Shown: positions 25,386 through 35,000 of the stretch, one piece after another
How the letters are laid out: each line of letters begins with the position of its first letter
Position numbering within the stretch: position 1 is the stretch's first letter
Program-made: the position numbers and the translations under genes
Assembly: GCA_003247575.1 (NCBI GenBank)
Contig: QJZC01000024.1
Span: 1-64,000 of the forward strand
DNA from: Pseudomonadota bacterium
GTDB lineage: Bacteria; Myxococcota_A; UBA9160; SZUA-336
Length of the DNA stretch: 64,000 bases
Direction of reading: 5' to 3'
The notes under the pieces: model-generated
What the model was told of the DNA's origin: nothing
What the model saw: only the letters and a program-made list of their open reading frames with translations
Database searches by the model: none

Positions 25386-26234
25386 TCAGGTATGGCGCTC
25401 CAGAAACAGGTGACACAGCTGTGCCGACGCTCGGCCAAGCTCTCGGCCCATGTCGAATGCGTGCGGAGCATCGCTGAACACGTGTAGCTCGGCCCGGGCT
25501 CCGGCACGCGACAGGGCTTCGTACATCTCTAGGCTGGCGCTCACCGGAACCAGCTGGTCGCGGTTCCCGTGGATCAGCAAGGTGGGCGGAAAGCTCGCAT
25601 CCTTCACGTGATGCAGGGGGCTCGCCTGAGCGATGACCTCGGCGGAGGCGTCTACGTCGAACAGCGCCGGGATGGTCCCATCCTTGCGATTCTGTGGTCC
25701 GAGCAGCACGGGCGGATAGAACGCGATGCAGGCCTCGACGTGGGTCGGCATGTTCGCATGTCCACCCTCGCCCTCGAGCTCGCGAACGCCTGCAGTCGCC
25801 GCCAGGAGCAATGCGAGATGTCCGCCCGCAGAGTTCCCCCAGACCGAGATCTTGTCCGGGTCGATCCCGAGCTCGGCACTCTGGCTGCGCATGAATCGGA
25901 GGCAAGCCTTCACGTCGTGCAGCTGGGCGGGCCACTTGTGCTCACCGCTCAGACGGTACTCCGTCGATACGACTACGTAACCCAGGCGCCCGAGCAGGAT
26001 ACCGTAGCCCCGCAGCTGGCTACGATCGCCCTGAAACCAGGCACCCCCGTGGATCAGGAGCAGGCTCTTGCCATCTGCCCGGGGCTCGGGGGGACGGAAG
26101 ATGTCACAGCGCAGCTCGCGCTCGCCGCCAGTGCCGAAGACGACCCCCTCCTCGATCCGGACCCGGCCGCTCGCCGATCCTGTCCCTGCCCTCGCCGGGG
26201 GTCCGGCTCCCTCGTCCGCTCCATTTCGCTGCAT
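25386..26234 (-). CDS. Esterase/lipase-like alpha/beta hydrolase (BD-FAE type)
   Basis: 282 residues. LLIHGGAWFQGDRSQL forms the HGGxW oxyanion region, VWGNSAGGHLALLL holds the nucleophile Ser, LIHGNRDQLVPVSAS the catalytic Asp, and SDAPHAFDM the His. The pattern fits hormone-sensitive-lipase or feruloyl-esterase-like hydrolases of small esters. No signal peptide with the ATG at 26232-26234, which has GAAGGA about nine bases upstream; an upstream in-frame start would add 95 unlike residues. Confidence 0.85.
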   Translation of the reverse strand: MQRNGADEGAGPPARAGTGSASGRVRIEEGVVFGTGGERELRCDIFRPPEPRADGKSLLLIHGGAWFQGDRSQLRGYGILLGRLGYVVVSTEYRLSGEHKWPAQLHDVKACLRFMRSQSAELGIDPDKISVWGNSAGGHLALLLAATAGVRELEGEGGHANMPTHVEACIAFYPPVLLGPQNRKDGTIPALFDVDASAEVIAQASPLHHVKDASFPPTLLIHGNRDQLVPVSASLEMYEALSRAGARAELHVFSDAPHAFDMGRELGRASAQLCHLFLERHT

Positions 26235-26418
26235 GCGCCAAATCCTTCGCTGCTGTGAAGCTCCCCGCCGTTGGCATCCGGAGGCCACATCCAGAGGTCG
26301 CATCCACGAGAGGTTGCCTCCAGCCGGAGCCTTCGCATGGCGGTCGGGCAGGGTAGTCTGACACATCGCCAGCTGCCGCTGGGGAGGAACTCGGACTACC
26401 GGTGGGGCTGCGCGGGTT

Positions 26419-26427
26419 TGATATAAT
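26419..26427 (+). promoter_or_regulatory. Perfect extended -10 element
   Basis: TGATATAAT: the TGn extension plus a consensus TATAAT at 26422-26427, conspicuous in GC-rich DNA. It lies 11 bases before the ATG at 26439, so transcription should begin four or five bases upstream of the start codon. No -35 box is seen, as is common with extended -10 promoters. Confidence 0.6.
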
Positions 26428-26438
26428 GCTCTCCTCGC

Positions 26439-27569
26439 ATGAGCGTCATTCCCACGCGCGTCGTCCAGAGCGTCGCCCGTTGCAACCTCTCCCCACGTCG
26501 AGTCAGCTCCGAGTTCCAAGCTCGGATCGACGCGGGCATGTCGCTGCGCCCGGCTGGCGAGCTACGCAGCTGCCCCCTCGAGCTACTCTCCCTGGGCTAT
26601 TCGCCCAAGCACAAGCTGCAGCTGTTCGAGACGACCTACTACCTGACGAACGCCTTCCAGAACGAAGACATTCGCTTCCTGGTGGCATACGTCGTCGACG
26701 CGTCGCAGAAGCGGCGACACGAGGTGGCCTACCCGCGCATCTTCTACAAGGACCTGTCGCTGGTCTGGCGTTCGGCATCGCACATCATTCGGTCCGAGCA
26801 CGAGAACTGGATCGGGAAGGGAGACGTCGAAGCCTTCGAAGAGGACGGCCGCAGCTACATTCGCTCGAACGAGGCCACGACGGACCTGCCTCTCGAGATC
26901 CAGACCGCACTGGAGGAGGTCAGCCGTTCTCGCAAGCGCATCCCGTACGACGACGACGCGCCCGTCTGGATCCTGCATCGTGGAGGAGACGGCCACATCC
27001 GCCCATTCGCGGACTTCTGCAGACCGCGGCAGCGCGCGAGTCGAGAGCCCCGTAACCGGATCAACGCTGGCCGCAAGATCGCCCTCTTCGAGCGTGCGAA
27101 CGATCCGAACTCGCTGCGGTTCGAGCCCGGCTACGCCCCTGACTTCGAGCGCGGCCTGCTCGAGACGAGCCACTCTCACAGCCGCATGTACGGCGGTCGA
27201 GTCGCCCGTTTCCGAATCCTGTCCGAGAATCAGCTGGTGCAGTACCTGTTTCTGGCGGGTCCACGACAGGTCTGGATCGCCCCACCTCAGGCGCTGACGA
27301 CCGAGATCATGAGCTACGGTGTGCGCACCGTGGACGTCGCGGTGGACGAGGATCTCTGTATTCCTGGCTACGAGTACCACTATCTCGACGAGTTCGAGAG
27401 TCCCCCCGAACTCGTAACGCAGATCCCAGAGGGATTCGCCGGTGCGCCTTGCCCCGTGGATGCCTACCGGGCGGACGCGTCTCCCTGGCTGGAGAAGCTA
27501 CCCGTGGTGCGCGAGTTCCGTCGGATCATCCTGGGCTCGATGCATTCCCCGTCTCCGCCGCATCTCTGA
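26439..27569 (+). CDS. Protein of unknown function (376 residues)
   Basis: I do not recognise this family. It is a soluble, charged protein with no signal peptide or membrane helix. Visible features: LQLFETTYYLTNAFQNED near residue 62, RRHEVAYPRIFYKDLSLVW, a basic stretch around residues 190-210 (RPRQRASREPRNR), and several Tyr/His-rich motifs (SHSHSRMYGG, PGYEYHYLDEFE). Codon use matches its neighbours. It is driven by the best -10 in the window and probably makes a nearly leaderless mRNA. Its last 44 bases overlap the end of the convergent OxyR-like gene. Confidence 0.7.
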   Translation: MSVIPTRVVQSVARCNLSPRRVSSEFQARIDAGMSLRPAGELRSCPLELLSLGYSPKHKLQLFETTYYLTNAFQNEDIRFLVAYVVDASQKRRHEVAYPRIFYKDLSLVWRSASHIIRSEHENWIGKGDVEAFEEDGRSYIRSNEATTDLPLEIQTALEEVSRSRKRIPYDDDAPVWILHRGGDGHIRPFADFCRPRQRASREPRNRINAGRKIALFERANDPNSLRFEPGYAPDFERGLLETSHSHSRMYGGRVARFRILSENQLVQYLFLAGPRQVWIAPPQALTTEIMSYGVRTVDVAVDEDLCIPGYEYHYLDEFESPPELVTQIPEGFAGAPCPVDAYRADASPWLEKLPVVREFRRIILGSMHSPSPPHL

Positions 27570-28476
27570 GCAAGGTCACGCCGGCGGGGGCGGCGCGCTC
27601 CAGATGCCGCGCCAGCTGGCGGAAGGCTTCACTGCGCGGCGACGCGGCCCGCCAGGTAAAGCCGATGATGCGGTGCGGGTTCGAGTCGAGCTCCCGAATC
27701 TCGATTTCTGAGATTCCACGCAACTCGACCGGCACCGCAGCGAGCGGCAGCAAGGTGATCCCGAGCCCGCTCGCAACCATCTGCACCAAGGTGTTGAGGC
27801 TCGAAGCGCGCACCGCACTCGACTCCACGGCCCCGACCTGACTACAGATCGAGAGCGCCTGATCGCGCAAGCAGTGCCCATCGGCGAGCAGCAGCACCTG
27901 CTCCCCCTCGAGGTCGCGTTCCACGATGCGAGGTCGAGCAGCGAGCGGATGGCGACGCGGTAGCGCAACCACGAACGGCTCGAGGAAGAGCGGCAGCGAC
28001 TCGAGATCCGGTGCATCCACGGGAAGCGCGAGAAGCAGAAGGTCGAGCGATCCCGCTCGCAGCGCGGCGACGATTCGATCGGTCTGGTCCTCGTGGAGGA
28101 ACAGGTTGAGCTCGGGATGGCTGCGGCGTACGCGGCGCAGCCAGCGCGGGAGCCAGTAGGGCGCAACCGTCGGAATCACACCCAGGTGTAGGCTGCCCGA
28201 AAGCGGCTCGCGGCTCTCCTTCGACACCTGCACGAGATCGTCCACGGATCTCAGCACCACCCGGGCGCGCTCGATGATTCGCTCGCCGGCACGCGTAAGC
28301 ACGACCCCCCGGCGGGACCGCTCGAACAGGCGCACTTCGAGTTGCTCTTCGAGGGCCTGCACCTGGGTCGAGAGCGCCGGCTGCGTCACGTGACAGGCCT
28401 TAGCGGCGCGGCCGAAGTGCAACCGGTCAGCGACCGCGACCGCATACTCCAGCTGGCGAATCGAAGGACGTTCCAT
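27526..28476 (-). CDS. oxyR: LysR-type regulator of the OxyR group
   Basis: 316 residues. The N-terminal LysR helix-turn-helix (about 5-64, RQLEYAVAVADRLHFGRAAKAC) is followed by the periplasmic-binding-like sensor. C202 and C211 in GHCLRDQALSIC match in sequence and spacing the redox pair C199/C208 of E. coli OxyR, so it should sense peroxide by disulfide formation. No catalase, peroxiredoxin or ahp gene lies beside it, so its targets are elsewhere. The 3' end overlaps the convergent unknown gene by 44 bases. Confidence 0.87.
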   Translation of the reverse strand: MERPSIRQLEYAVAVADRLHFGRAAKACHVTQPALSTQVQALEEQLEVRLFERSRRGVVLTRAGERIIERARVVLRSVDDLVQVSKESREPLSGSLHLGVIPTVAPYWLPRWLRRVRRSHPELNLFLHEDQTDRIVAALRAGSLDLLLLALPVDAPDLESLPLFLEPFVVALPRRHPLAARPRIVERDLEGEQVLLLADGHCLRDQALSICSQVGAVESSAVRASSLNTLVQMVASGLGITLLPLAAVPVELRGISEIEIRELDSNPHRIIGFTWRAASPRSEAFRQLARHLERAAPAGVTLLRDAAETGNASSPG

Positions 28477-28646
28477 AGCTCATTCTTATCGAAACGCCGA
28501 TCGGATGCTAGCGCCCCGAGTCATGGGTTCGCTTCGAGCCTCGCGGGGTCTGCACTCGGGATCGATCCTCGCTGGCTATCCGGGGCGCTCGTTGTCCCGC
28601 TCAGAGCTCGCTTGCACGCGCCTCTGCGACCGGCTGCGGTACGATA

Positions 28647-28663
28647 GGGGTCAGAGTCGAATT
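28647..28663 (+). repeat. REP-like sequence, single copy
   Basis: GGGGTCAGAGTCGAATT resembles sequences I associate with REP/transposase-linked repeats in GC-rich bacteria. Only one copy is seen in this window and no transposase, so the link is weak. Confidence 0.2.
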
Positions 28664-28679
28664 CCCTCCCGTCATCTTT

Positions 28680-28706
28680 GGGCCACCAGGACTCGGGCCA
28701 CCAGGA
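28680..28706 (+). repeat. 12-base direct repeat in the cyclase leader
   Basis: GGGCCACCAGGA at 28680-28691 and again at 28695-28706 (15-base period). The second copy ends in the AGGAGG that serves as the ribosome-binding site, 14 bases before the ATG. Confidence 0.5.
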
Positions 28707-28722
28707 GGCAGCTGCCCCAAAC

Positions 28723-31700
28723 ATGGCTGCAACGCAATGCCAACGCTGCGAGCAGGAGTTGCCAGCCGGGTTCGCCTTCTGCACGCGCTGCGGCACCCCC
28801 GCCAGCTCGAGCTGCACCCACTGCGGCTTCGCCAATCCACAGAACGCTCGCTTCTGCGGGGGATGCGGCCGCCCAGACCCCTTCTCACAGCTCTCGACGG
28901 CGCGAGGGTCGGGCGGTGACGCCGAGCTGCGCCAGCTGACGGTCATGTTCTGCGACCTGGTGGGCTCCACCGAGCTGTCCCAACGGCTCGAGCCCGAGGA
29001 GCTGCGTGACGCGATCCGCGCCTATCAGCAGTACTGCGGGGGAATCATCGGAGAGCTCGACGGACACATCGCGCAATACTTGGGGGACGGCCTGCTGGTG
29101 TACTTCGGCTATCCCCGCGCCCACGAACATGCGCCCGCGCGTGCTCTACGAGCGGCGCTCCGGATCGTCGAGGGACTTCCCGAGCTGAACTCGCAGCTGG
29201 GCCGCTCGCTGCCCCAGCTGCGTAGCTGCCCGCTGGACGTGAGGATCGGCGTGCACACGGGTCCAGTCGTGGTGGGCGAGATGGGCGACGCGGGTCACCG
29301 CGAGGAGCTGGCACTCGGCGACACCGTCAACATCGCCGCACGCCTGCAGGGTCTCGGCCAACCCGGCTGGATCACGTTGAGCGAGCGAACCGCACAGCGA
29401 GTTCAGGGCCAGTTCATGCTCGAGTCGTTGGGCCCCCGAACCCTGCGCGGGGTCAGCGAACCGGTCGTCGCGTTCCGAGCCCTCGAGACCATGGTCAAAC
29501 GCGACAAACCAGCGCGGACGGAGCGAGGCGCGCCATTCGTAGGTCGCTCTCTGGAGCTCAAGCAGCTGTTCGACCTCTGGGGGCGAGCGCGCGGTGGACG
29601 CGGACAGACGGTCGTGCTCCGCGGAGAGTCAGGGATCGGAAAGTCCCGTCTGATCGCCGCCTTTCGCGCGGCGCTCCATGACACGCCGCACGCGTGGCTC
29701 GAGTGCGCGTGCTCGTCGATGCATACGAACAGCGCCCTGTTCCCCGTGATCGAGTTCATGCGCGAAGGGTTGCATCTGGACACGGAACGTGAGTCCCCCG
29801 ACGTAGCCCTGCAGCGACTCGCCCAGTATCTGCAGCGGGCGGGACTCCCTCCGGGTGAGGCGCTCCCCCTGTTGACGCCGCTCCTCGGGCTCGAGCATCG
29901 CGGGCCCGGTCCGGTCCTGAGCCCAGAGGCCCAGCGCCGACGCACCCGCGAAGCCCTGACCCAATGGCTGTTGCACGCAGCCGCGCTACAACCCTTGGTC
30001 GTCGTCCTCGAAGACATCCAGTGGATCGATCCTTCGAGCAAGGAGCTGCTCGGACTGATGATCGAGCGAGCCGCCCAAGCTCCGATCATGATTCTGGTGA
30101 CCGAACGTCAGGGTAGCACCACGGAGCTCCCCCCACCGATCCACACACTTCAGCTTCACCCGCTGCCGCGCTCGGACGTCGAGCATTTAGTGAGGAAGCT
30201 CGCAGCTCGAAATCCTCTGCCAGAGAGCTTGCTGGCCCAGGTCGCGCAACGAACCGACGGCATCCCGCTCTTCGTGGAAGAGCTCACCAAGAGCGTGATC
30301 GAATCGGATTGGTTCGAGAAACAGGCCGACAGGGGCGCGAACCGAGGCCACATGAGCGAAGCGATCCCTTCGACTCTGCAGGACTCTCTCATGGCTCGGC
30401 TCGATCGACTTCCACTCGGAAAAGAGGTCGCGCAGCTCGCATCGGTGATCGGGCGAGAGTTCTCACACATGCTGCTCGACGCAGTCGCCCCACATAGCGA
30501 GACCGCACTACGCACGGGCCTCGAGGAGCTACTCGCTGCAGAACTGATCCACGACCGCGGAGATGGTGCACAGTGCGTCTACGTCTTCAAGCACGCCCTC
30601 GTACAAGACGTTGCCTACCAATCGATGCTCAAGCGCAGACGGCGCGAGCTGCATCAGCAGATTGCGGAAACGCTCGAGTCACGCTTCCCAGAGCTCGCGA
30701 AGCTGCAGCCAGAGCTCGTCGCACATCATTTCGAACGCGCTCAGCTACCGAACCGAGCGGTGGACTTCTACGAGGATGCGGCACTGCAAGCAGCGAGGCG
30801 ATCCGCCCAGCCAGAAGCGATCTTCTACCTGAGACGCGCGATCGAGCTCTGCCCGGTCGAGGACGAACGTTCGAGTGCTCGCGAACAGGCCTGCCGACTT
30901 CATCTAGGACTCGGGACGCGGCTATGTGAGATGTACGGATTCGGGGTGCAGGAATCCGAGAGCGTGTTCCAGCGCGCAATCGAGCTGTGCGGCGTGGATC
31001 CTCCCGATAGCCCGAGCCACTTCCAGGCGTGCTGGGGGCTCTCCATCTTCTATCAAGCTCGCGCGCGGCTCGACGAAGCCATCCGACTCGCGCACGACCT
31101 GATCGCAATCGGAGAGCGCATGAACGATCGCGCGCTGGAGCTCATGGCACATCAGGCCCTCGGCAGCTCGCTCTTGTGGCAAGGAAACTTCGCGCAAGCG
31201 CTCGAGTGTGTGGAGCACGCGGTGTCGCTCTATCGTCCACTCGAGCACCGACGCCTAGCGTACGTCTACGGGGAGAACGTCGGCGTCTCATCGCGAGTCT
31301 ACGCCAGCCTCCTGCTCTGGCTGGAAGGCCGCTCCGACCGCTCCCTGCGCTTCATCCGCGAAGCCGTCGAGATCGGCGACAGCTCGGATCACCCCTTCAG
31401 CCTGGCGTACGCCCGCTGCTTGCTGGCGGGCATCTATGCCCTGCGCCAGGAGCGTGAGCAGGCGCTGTTGGCGGCTCACGAGGCGTTGCTCGTAGCCGAG
31501 ACGCAGGAGCTTGAGCTCTGGACGGGGATTGCGCAGTTCATGCTCGCCTGGGCAGATACTCCCCCGGGATCGTCGCGCGACCGAATCGACGGCCTGCAGC
31601 TAGCCATGGGGAAGCTCACAGCCATCGATACCGAGGTCATCTCGCCGCTGTTCATGGCTTGGTTGGCTGATGCGCTCCGCAACTGCGGCGACGCATCGAG

Positions 31701-32040
31701 CGCGCTGGCAGTCATCGAAGCTGCGCAGGACTTCTCGGAGAAGCGCAATACTCCGTTCTGGCTCAGCGAGCTCGAGCGTCTTCAGGGAGAAATCTGGCTC
31801 GCGATCGATCCGAGCAGGAGGCAGGACGCCGAGCGCAAGTTCGAGCGAGCGCTCGAGCTGGCCCAGACTCAGGGAGCACCGATGCTCGCGATCCGCGCCG
31901 CGACCCGCTGGCTGGAGCTCCCCCCGAGCCCGCCCGACGAGGCGCGCGTGCGCGCCTCGCTCTCCTCGCTGCTGGAGAAACTCCCTGAAGGGGATGAGCT
32001 ACCCGACATTCGAGCTGCGCACAGAGCTCTGGCCCAGTGA
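28723..32040 (+). CDS. Class III adenylate/guanylate cyclase with zinc ribbons, AAA ATPase and TPR-like repeats
   Basis: About 1105 residues. Two zinc-ribbon units open the protein (CQRC at 6-9 with C20/C23; CTHC at 31-34 with C45/C48). The class III cyclase domain (about 70-255) has both metal Asp residues, D78 in MFCDLVGSTE and D122 in YLGDGLLVYFGYP, and the ALGDTVNIAARL loop, so it should be active. An ATPase domain follows with Walker A GESGIGKS (301-308) and Walker B-like VVVLEDIQWID. The C-terminal half is alpha-helical TPR-like repeats. This order is a known bacterial architecture for signal-dependent cyclases. A TTG at 28678 was rejected as start in favour of the ATG after AGGAGG. Confidence 0.88.
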   Translation: MAATQCQRCEQELPAGFAFCTRCGTPASSSCTHCGFANPQNARFCGGCGRPDPFSQLSTARGSGGDAELRQLTVMFCDLVGSTELSQRLEPEELRDAIRAYQQYCGGIIGELDGHIAQYLGDGLLVYFGYPRAHEHAPARALRAALRIVEGLPELNSQLGRSLPQLRSCPLDVRIGVHTGPVVVGEMGDAGHREELALGDTVNIAARLQGLGQPGWITLSERTAQRVQGQFMLESLGPRTLRGVSEPVVAFRALETMVKRDKPARTERGAPFVGRSLELKQLFDLWGRARGGRGQTVVLRGESGIGKSRLIAAFRAALHDTPHAWLECACSSMHTNSALFPVIEFMREGLHLDTERESPDVALQRLAQYLQRAGLPPGEALPLLTPLLGLEHRGPGPVLSPEAQRRRTREALTQWLLHAAALQPLVVVLEDIQWIDPSSKELLGLMIERAAQAPIMILVTERQGSTTELPPPIHTLQLHPLPRSDVEHLVRKLAARNPLPESLLAQVAQRTDGIPLFVEELTKSVIESDWFEKQADRGANRGHMSEAIPSTLQDSLMARLDRLPLGKEVAQLASVIGREFSHMLLDAVAPHSETALRTGLEELLAAELIHDRGDGAQCVYVFKHALVQDVAYQSMLKRRRRELHQQIAETLESRFPELAKLQPELVAHHFERAQLPNRAVDFYEDAALQAARRSAQPEAIFYLRRAIELCPVEDERSSAREQACRLHLGLGTRLCEMYGFGVQESESVFQRAIELCGVDPPDSPSHFQACWGLSIFYQARARLDEAIRLAHDLIAIGERMNDRALELMAHQALGSSLLWQGNFAQALECVEHAVSLYRPLEHRRLAYVYGENVGVSSRVYASLLLWLEGRSDRSLRFIREAVEIGDSSDHPFSLAYARCLLAGIYALRQEREQALLAAHEALLVAETQELELWTGIAQFMLAWADTPPGSSRDRIDGLQLAMGKLTAIDTEVISPLFMAWLADALRNCGDASSALAVIEAAQDFSEKRNTPFWLSELERLQGEIWLAIDPSRRQDAERKFERALELAQTQGAPMLAIRAATRWLELPPSPPDEARVRASLSSLLEKLPEGDELPDIRAAHRALAQ

Positions 32041-32058
32041 GTCGGGGCGCTCGTCCGC

Positions 32059-35000
32059 TCACCCCGCTTCGGTCCGTCGCGACTCGAGCACGCGAGCGAG
32101 GGTAGAGATCAATCGAGCTCGATCGATCGGCTTGGTCACGAAGCCGTCACAGCCTTGCCGCTCATAGCCCGAGCGCACGTCGGAGTCCGAGGCCGCGGTC
32201 AGCGCGACGATGGGTCCGGTGAAACCCTTGGAACGAAGCCGAGCCGTCGCTTCGGCACCGTTCAGAATCGGCATGTGCATATCCATCAGCACCAGATCGT
32301 ACGCAGCCCTGGGTTCGGACGTGGCCGCACCGCCGAGCACACACTCAACCGCGCTACGCCCATCGGGTGCGATGTCGACCAAGGCTCCAGCCTGTCGCAG
32401 GATGTGAGCGATCAGTCGCTGACTATCCGGGCTATCTTCCGCCAGGAGCATACGCACTCCGCGCAGGCAGTCCGTGGCCGCGCCAGGGCGAGGCTCCCCA
32501 ACCTCCACAGGCACGGCTGCATGCATGGACGAAGCCGAGGTCTTGATGATCTCGATCGGCAGACTCATCTCGATAACCTCTCCGAGGATCTCGTCCGAAT
32601 GCAGCACGAGTGTCCCGCCGAGCTCACGACAGAGCGAGCGCGCCAAGGTAAAGGCGAGCAATCCCCCGGATCCGTCGGGGCTTCCCCAGGTACCGATCCA
32701 GGCGTGCTCCAGCTCCGCGCGAGTGGAGCGGCCCGTGGTCGCGGAGCGCTCGATCGTGCATACCAGCAACGTCGAGGATTCCAACACGCGCGTCTGGATG
32801 CGCAACAGGAGGGAGCTCTTCTCGCCGCTGTCGATCGCTCCCTCGAGTAGCTTCTGAATCACCTGCCGGAGACGCACCGGATCTGCATGGATCGTCTCGG
32901 GAAGCTGGGCCTCGATTCGTACTCGAAGGCGCACTCCGCGCGTGCGCGCGTATGCGCGCACCGGGCCCAGCAGCTCTTGCACGACTTGAGCCGGCCACAC
33001 AGGCAGCTTCTCGATCTCGAGCCTACCGGCTTCGACCTTCGAGAGATCGAGCACATCGTTCAGAAGATGGAGCAGGTGCCGGCCGTTGTGCTCGACACGA
33101 GCCAAGAGCTCCCCCGACTCCGGCGAAGGCGCCTGGTGTCGGCGCCATGCGTCCTGAAGCAGCTCGCTGAAGCCGAGAATCGCCGTCATCGGCGTGCGCA
33201 TCTCGTGACTGACGGTCGCCAGAAACCGCTCCTTCGCTTCACGCGCAGAGTCCGCAACCTCGCGCGCGTGGATCAGCTCTAGGTTCAAGAGCTCGAAGCG
33301 CTCGATACTGTCTCGCTTCTCGTGCTCGTAGACGAGGGCGAGCAACATCAGCATTCCCAGCAGCGAGGTATGACCGACGATGTAGGCGAAGGACTGCTTC
33401 TCGGTCAGGATCAGATTGCCGACACTCAGACCGGCTGACTCGAGCCCATATAGACCGAAGAGCATCGCCGTGACGATCCCTAGCCAGCCCGCGGCGGCCC
33501 GACTCCCAATGATCGGAAGCGCCCAGATCGGAAGGGCAGTCAGCCAGGGACCGATACACGAGCGAGCGCCGCCCGTGATCAGCGCCGTCGCGCCGATCAT
33601 CCCGAGCGCATACGTGAGCGTCAGATGCCCGGCCCATGAGATCGCTCCCGTCGTGCGCAGCAGGAGCACGACTGCGAGGAACAGCGGGGCGATACCGAGG
33701 TAGACGGCGGTCAACGTCTTCGCAGCGGCCGCAGGCAGCACCTGCGGAAAGATCCAAGCGGCGACACCGAGAAAGGGTAGCGGGACGGTCGTGAAGCCGA
33801 GCACCATTCGCGCTCGGCGAAGCGCGGCGCGGTCGGAACGCATCGCCTCCGGGACACAGAGCTCCACCAGACGAGCGCACCATCCACGGCTATCCAGGCC
33901 TCTCGGCTTGTGCGGAGTCTCTCGCGTCCCCGCTCCACCCATACCCTGTCCTGCGGCGTGCGAGACCCGCGTCTCACCCGCCAGGGCCAAGAGGCGGTCA
34001 CGCTGGATCGGCTTCGTCGCATGCGCATCGAAGCCCGAACGCATGCAGCGTTCCCGCGTCGTGGCCAACGCATCGGCTGTGAGTGCCACGATGACGGAAC
34101 GGCAGCCGCGAGCGCGCAGCTCGGTGGTCGTCGCACAGCCATCCATTCCCGGCATCTGGATGTCCATCAAGATCAGCGAGAAGGGCGCATTCGCTCGCTC
34201 GGCCTGTTCGACGCAGTCGAGAGCCACCTCCCCCGACTCCGCGAGCGTGACCTTGGCTCCCGCGCGCGAGAGGATCTGAGACAACAGCAGCCGATTGTCC
34301 GGAAAATCATCGACCACCAGGATGTGTTGTCCCAGCAGGGTCGCTGGCTTCTCTGCCGAGAGGCTCTTCGCGATCGCCAAGTCTGGCTGTTCCGTCGATA
34401 CGATATCCTCGAGCGGGAACACCAGACAGAACGTCGAACCCACATCGGGCTCACTGTGTGCAGTGATGCTGCCACCGAGCGCTTCAGTGAGACGCTTGCT
34501 GATCGCGAGGCCGAGGCCCGTTCCGCCGTAGAGCCGCGCAGTCTCGCGAGACGCCTGTGTAAACGGTTTGAACAAGGCACGCAGCTGCTCCGGAGTCATT
34601 CCGATGCCCGAGTCCTCGACGGAGAACTCCAGGGCGGGCTCCGTGGCATTCCCGGCCAGACGTACGCGCAAGGTCACGCTGCCGACCTCTGTAAACTTGA
34701 TCGCGTTGGTCAGCAGATTGACGAGGATCTGGCGCAAACGCGTCGCGTCCGTGTCGAGGTGCGACGGCAAGGGGACCGTCGCTTCGAGACAGAGCTCGAT
34801 CCCACGCTGCTGGGCGCGGATCGAGACCAGGTCGATCACCTCGTGCAGAAAGCTCTCCAGCTCGACGGTCTTGCGGGTGATCCGGATGCTCTCGGACTCG
34901 ATGCGAGAGAGGTCGAGCAGATCATCGATGATGTTCAGCAGATGTTCGCCATTCCTGCGCACCGTGCGCAGCGCCTCGGACTCGTCGCGTACGAGATCGA

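Noticed and set aside
28678-28722. Upstream TTG start of the cyclase gene
   Set aside because: It would add 15 residues unlike the family, and AGGAGG precedes the ATG at 28723.
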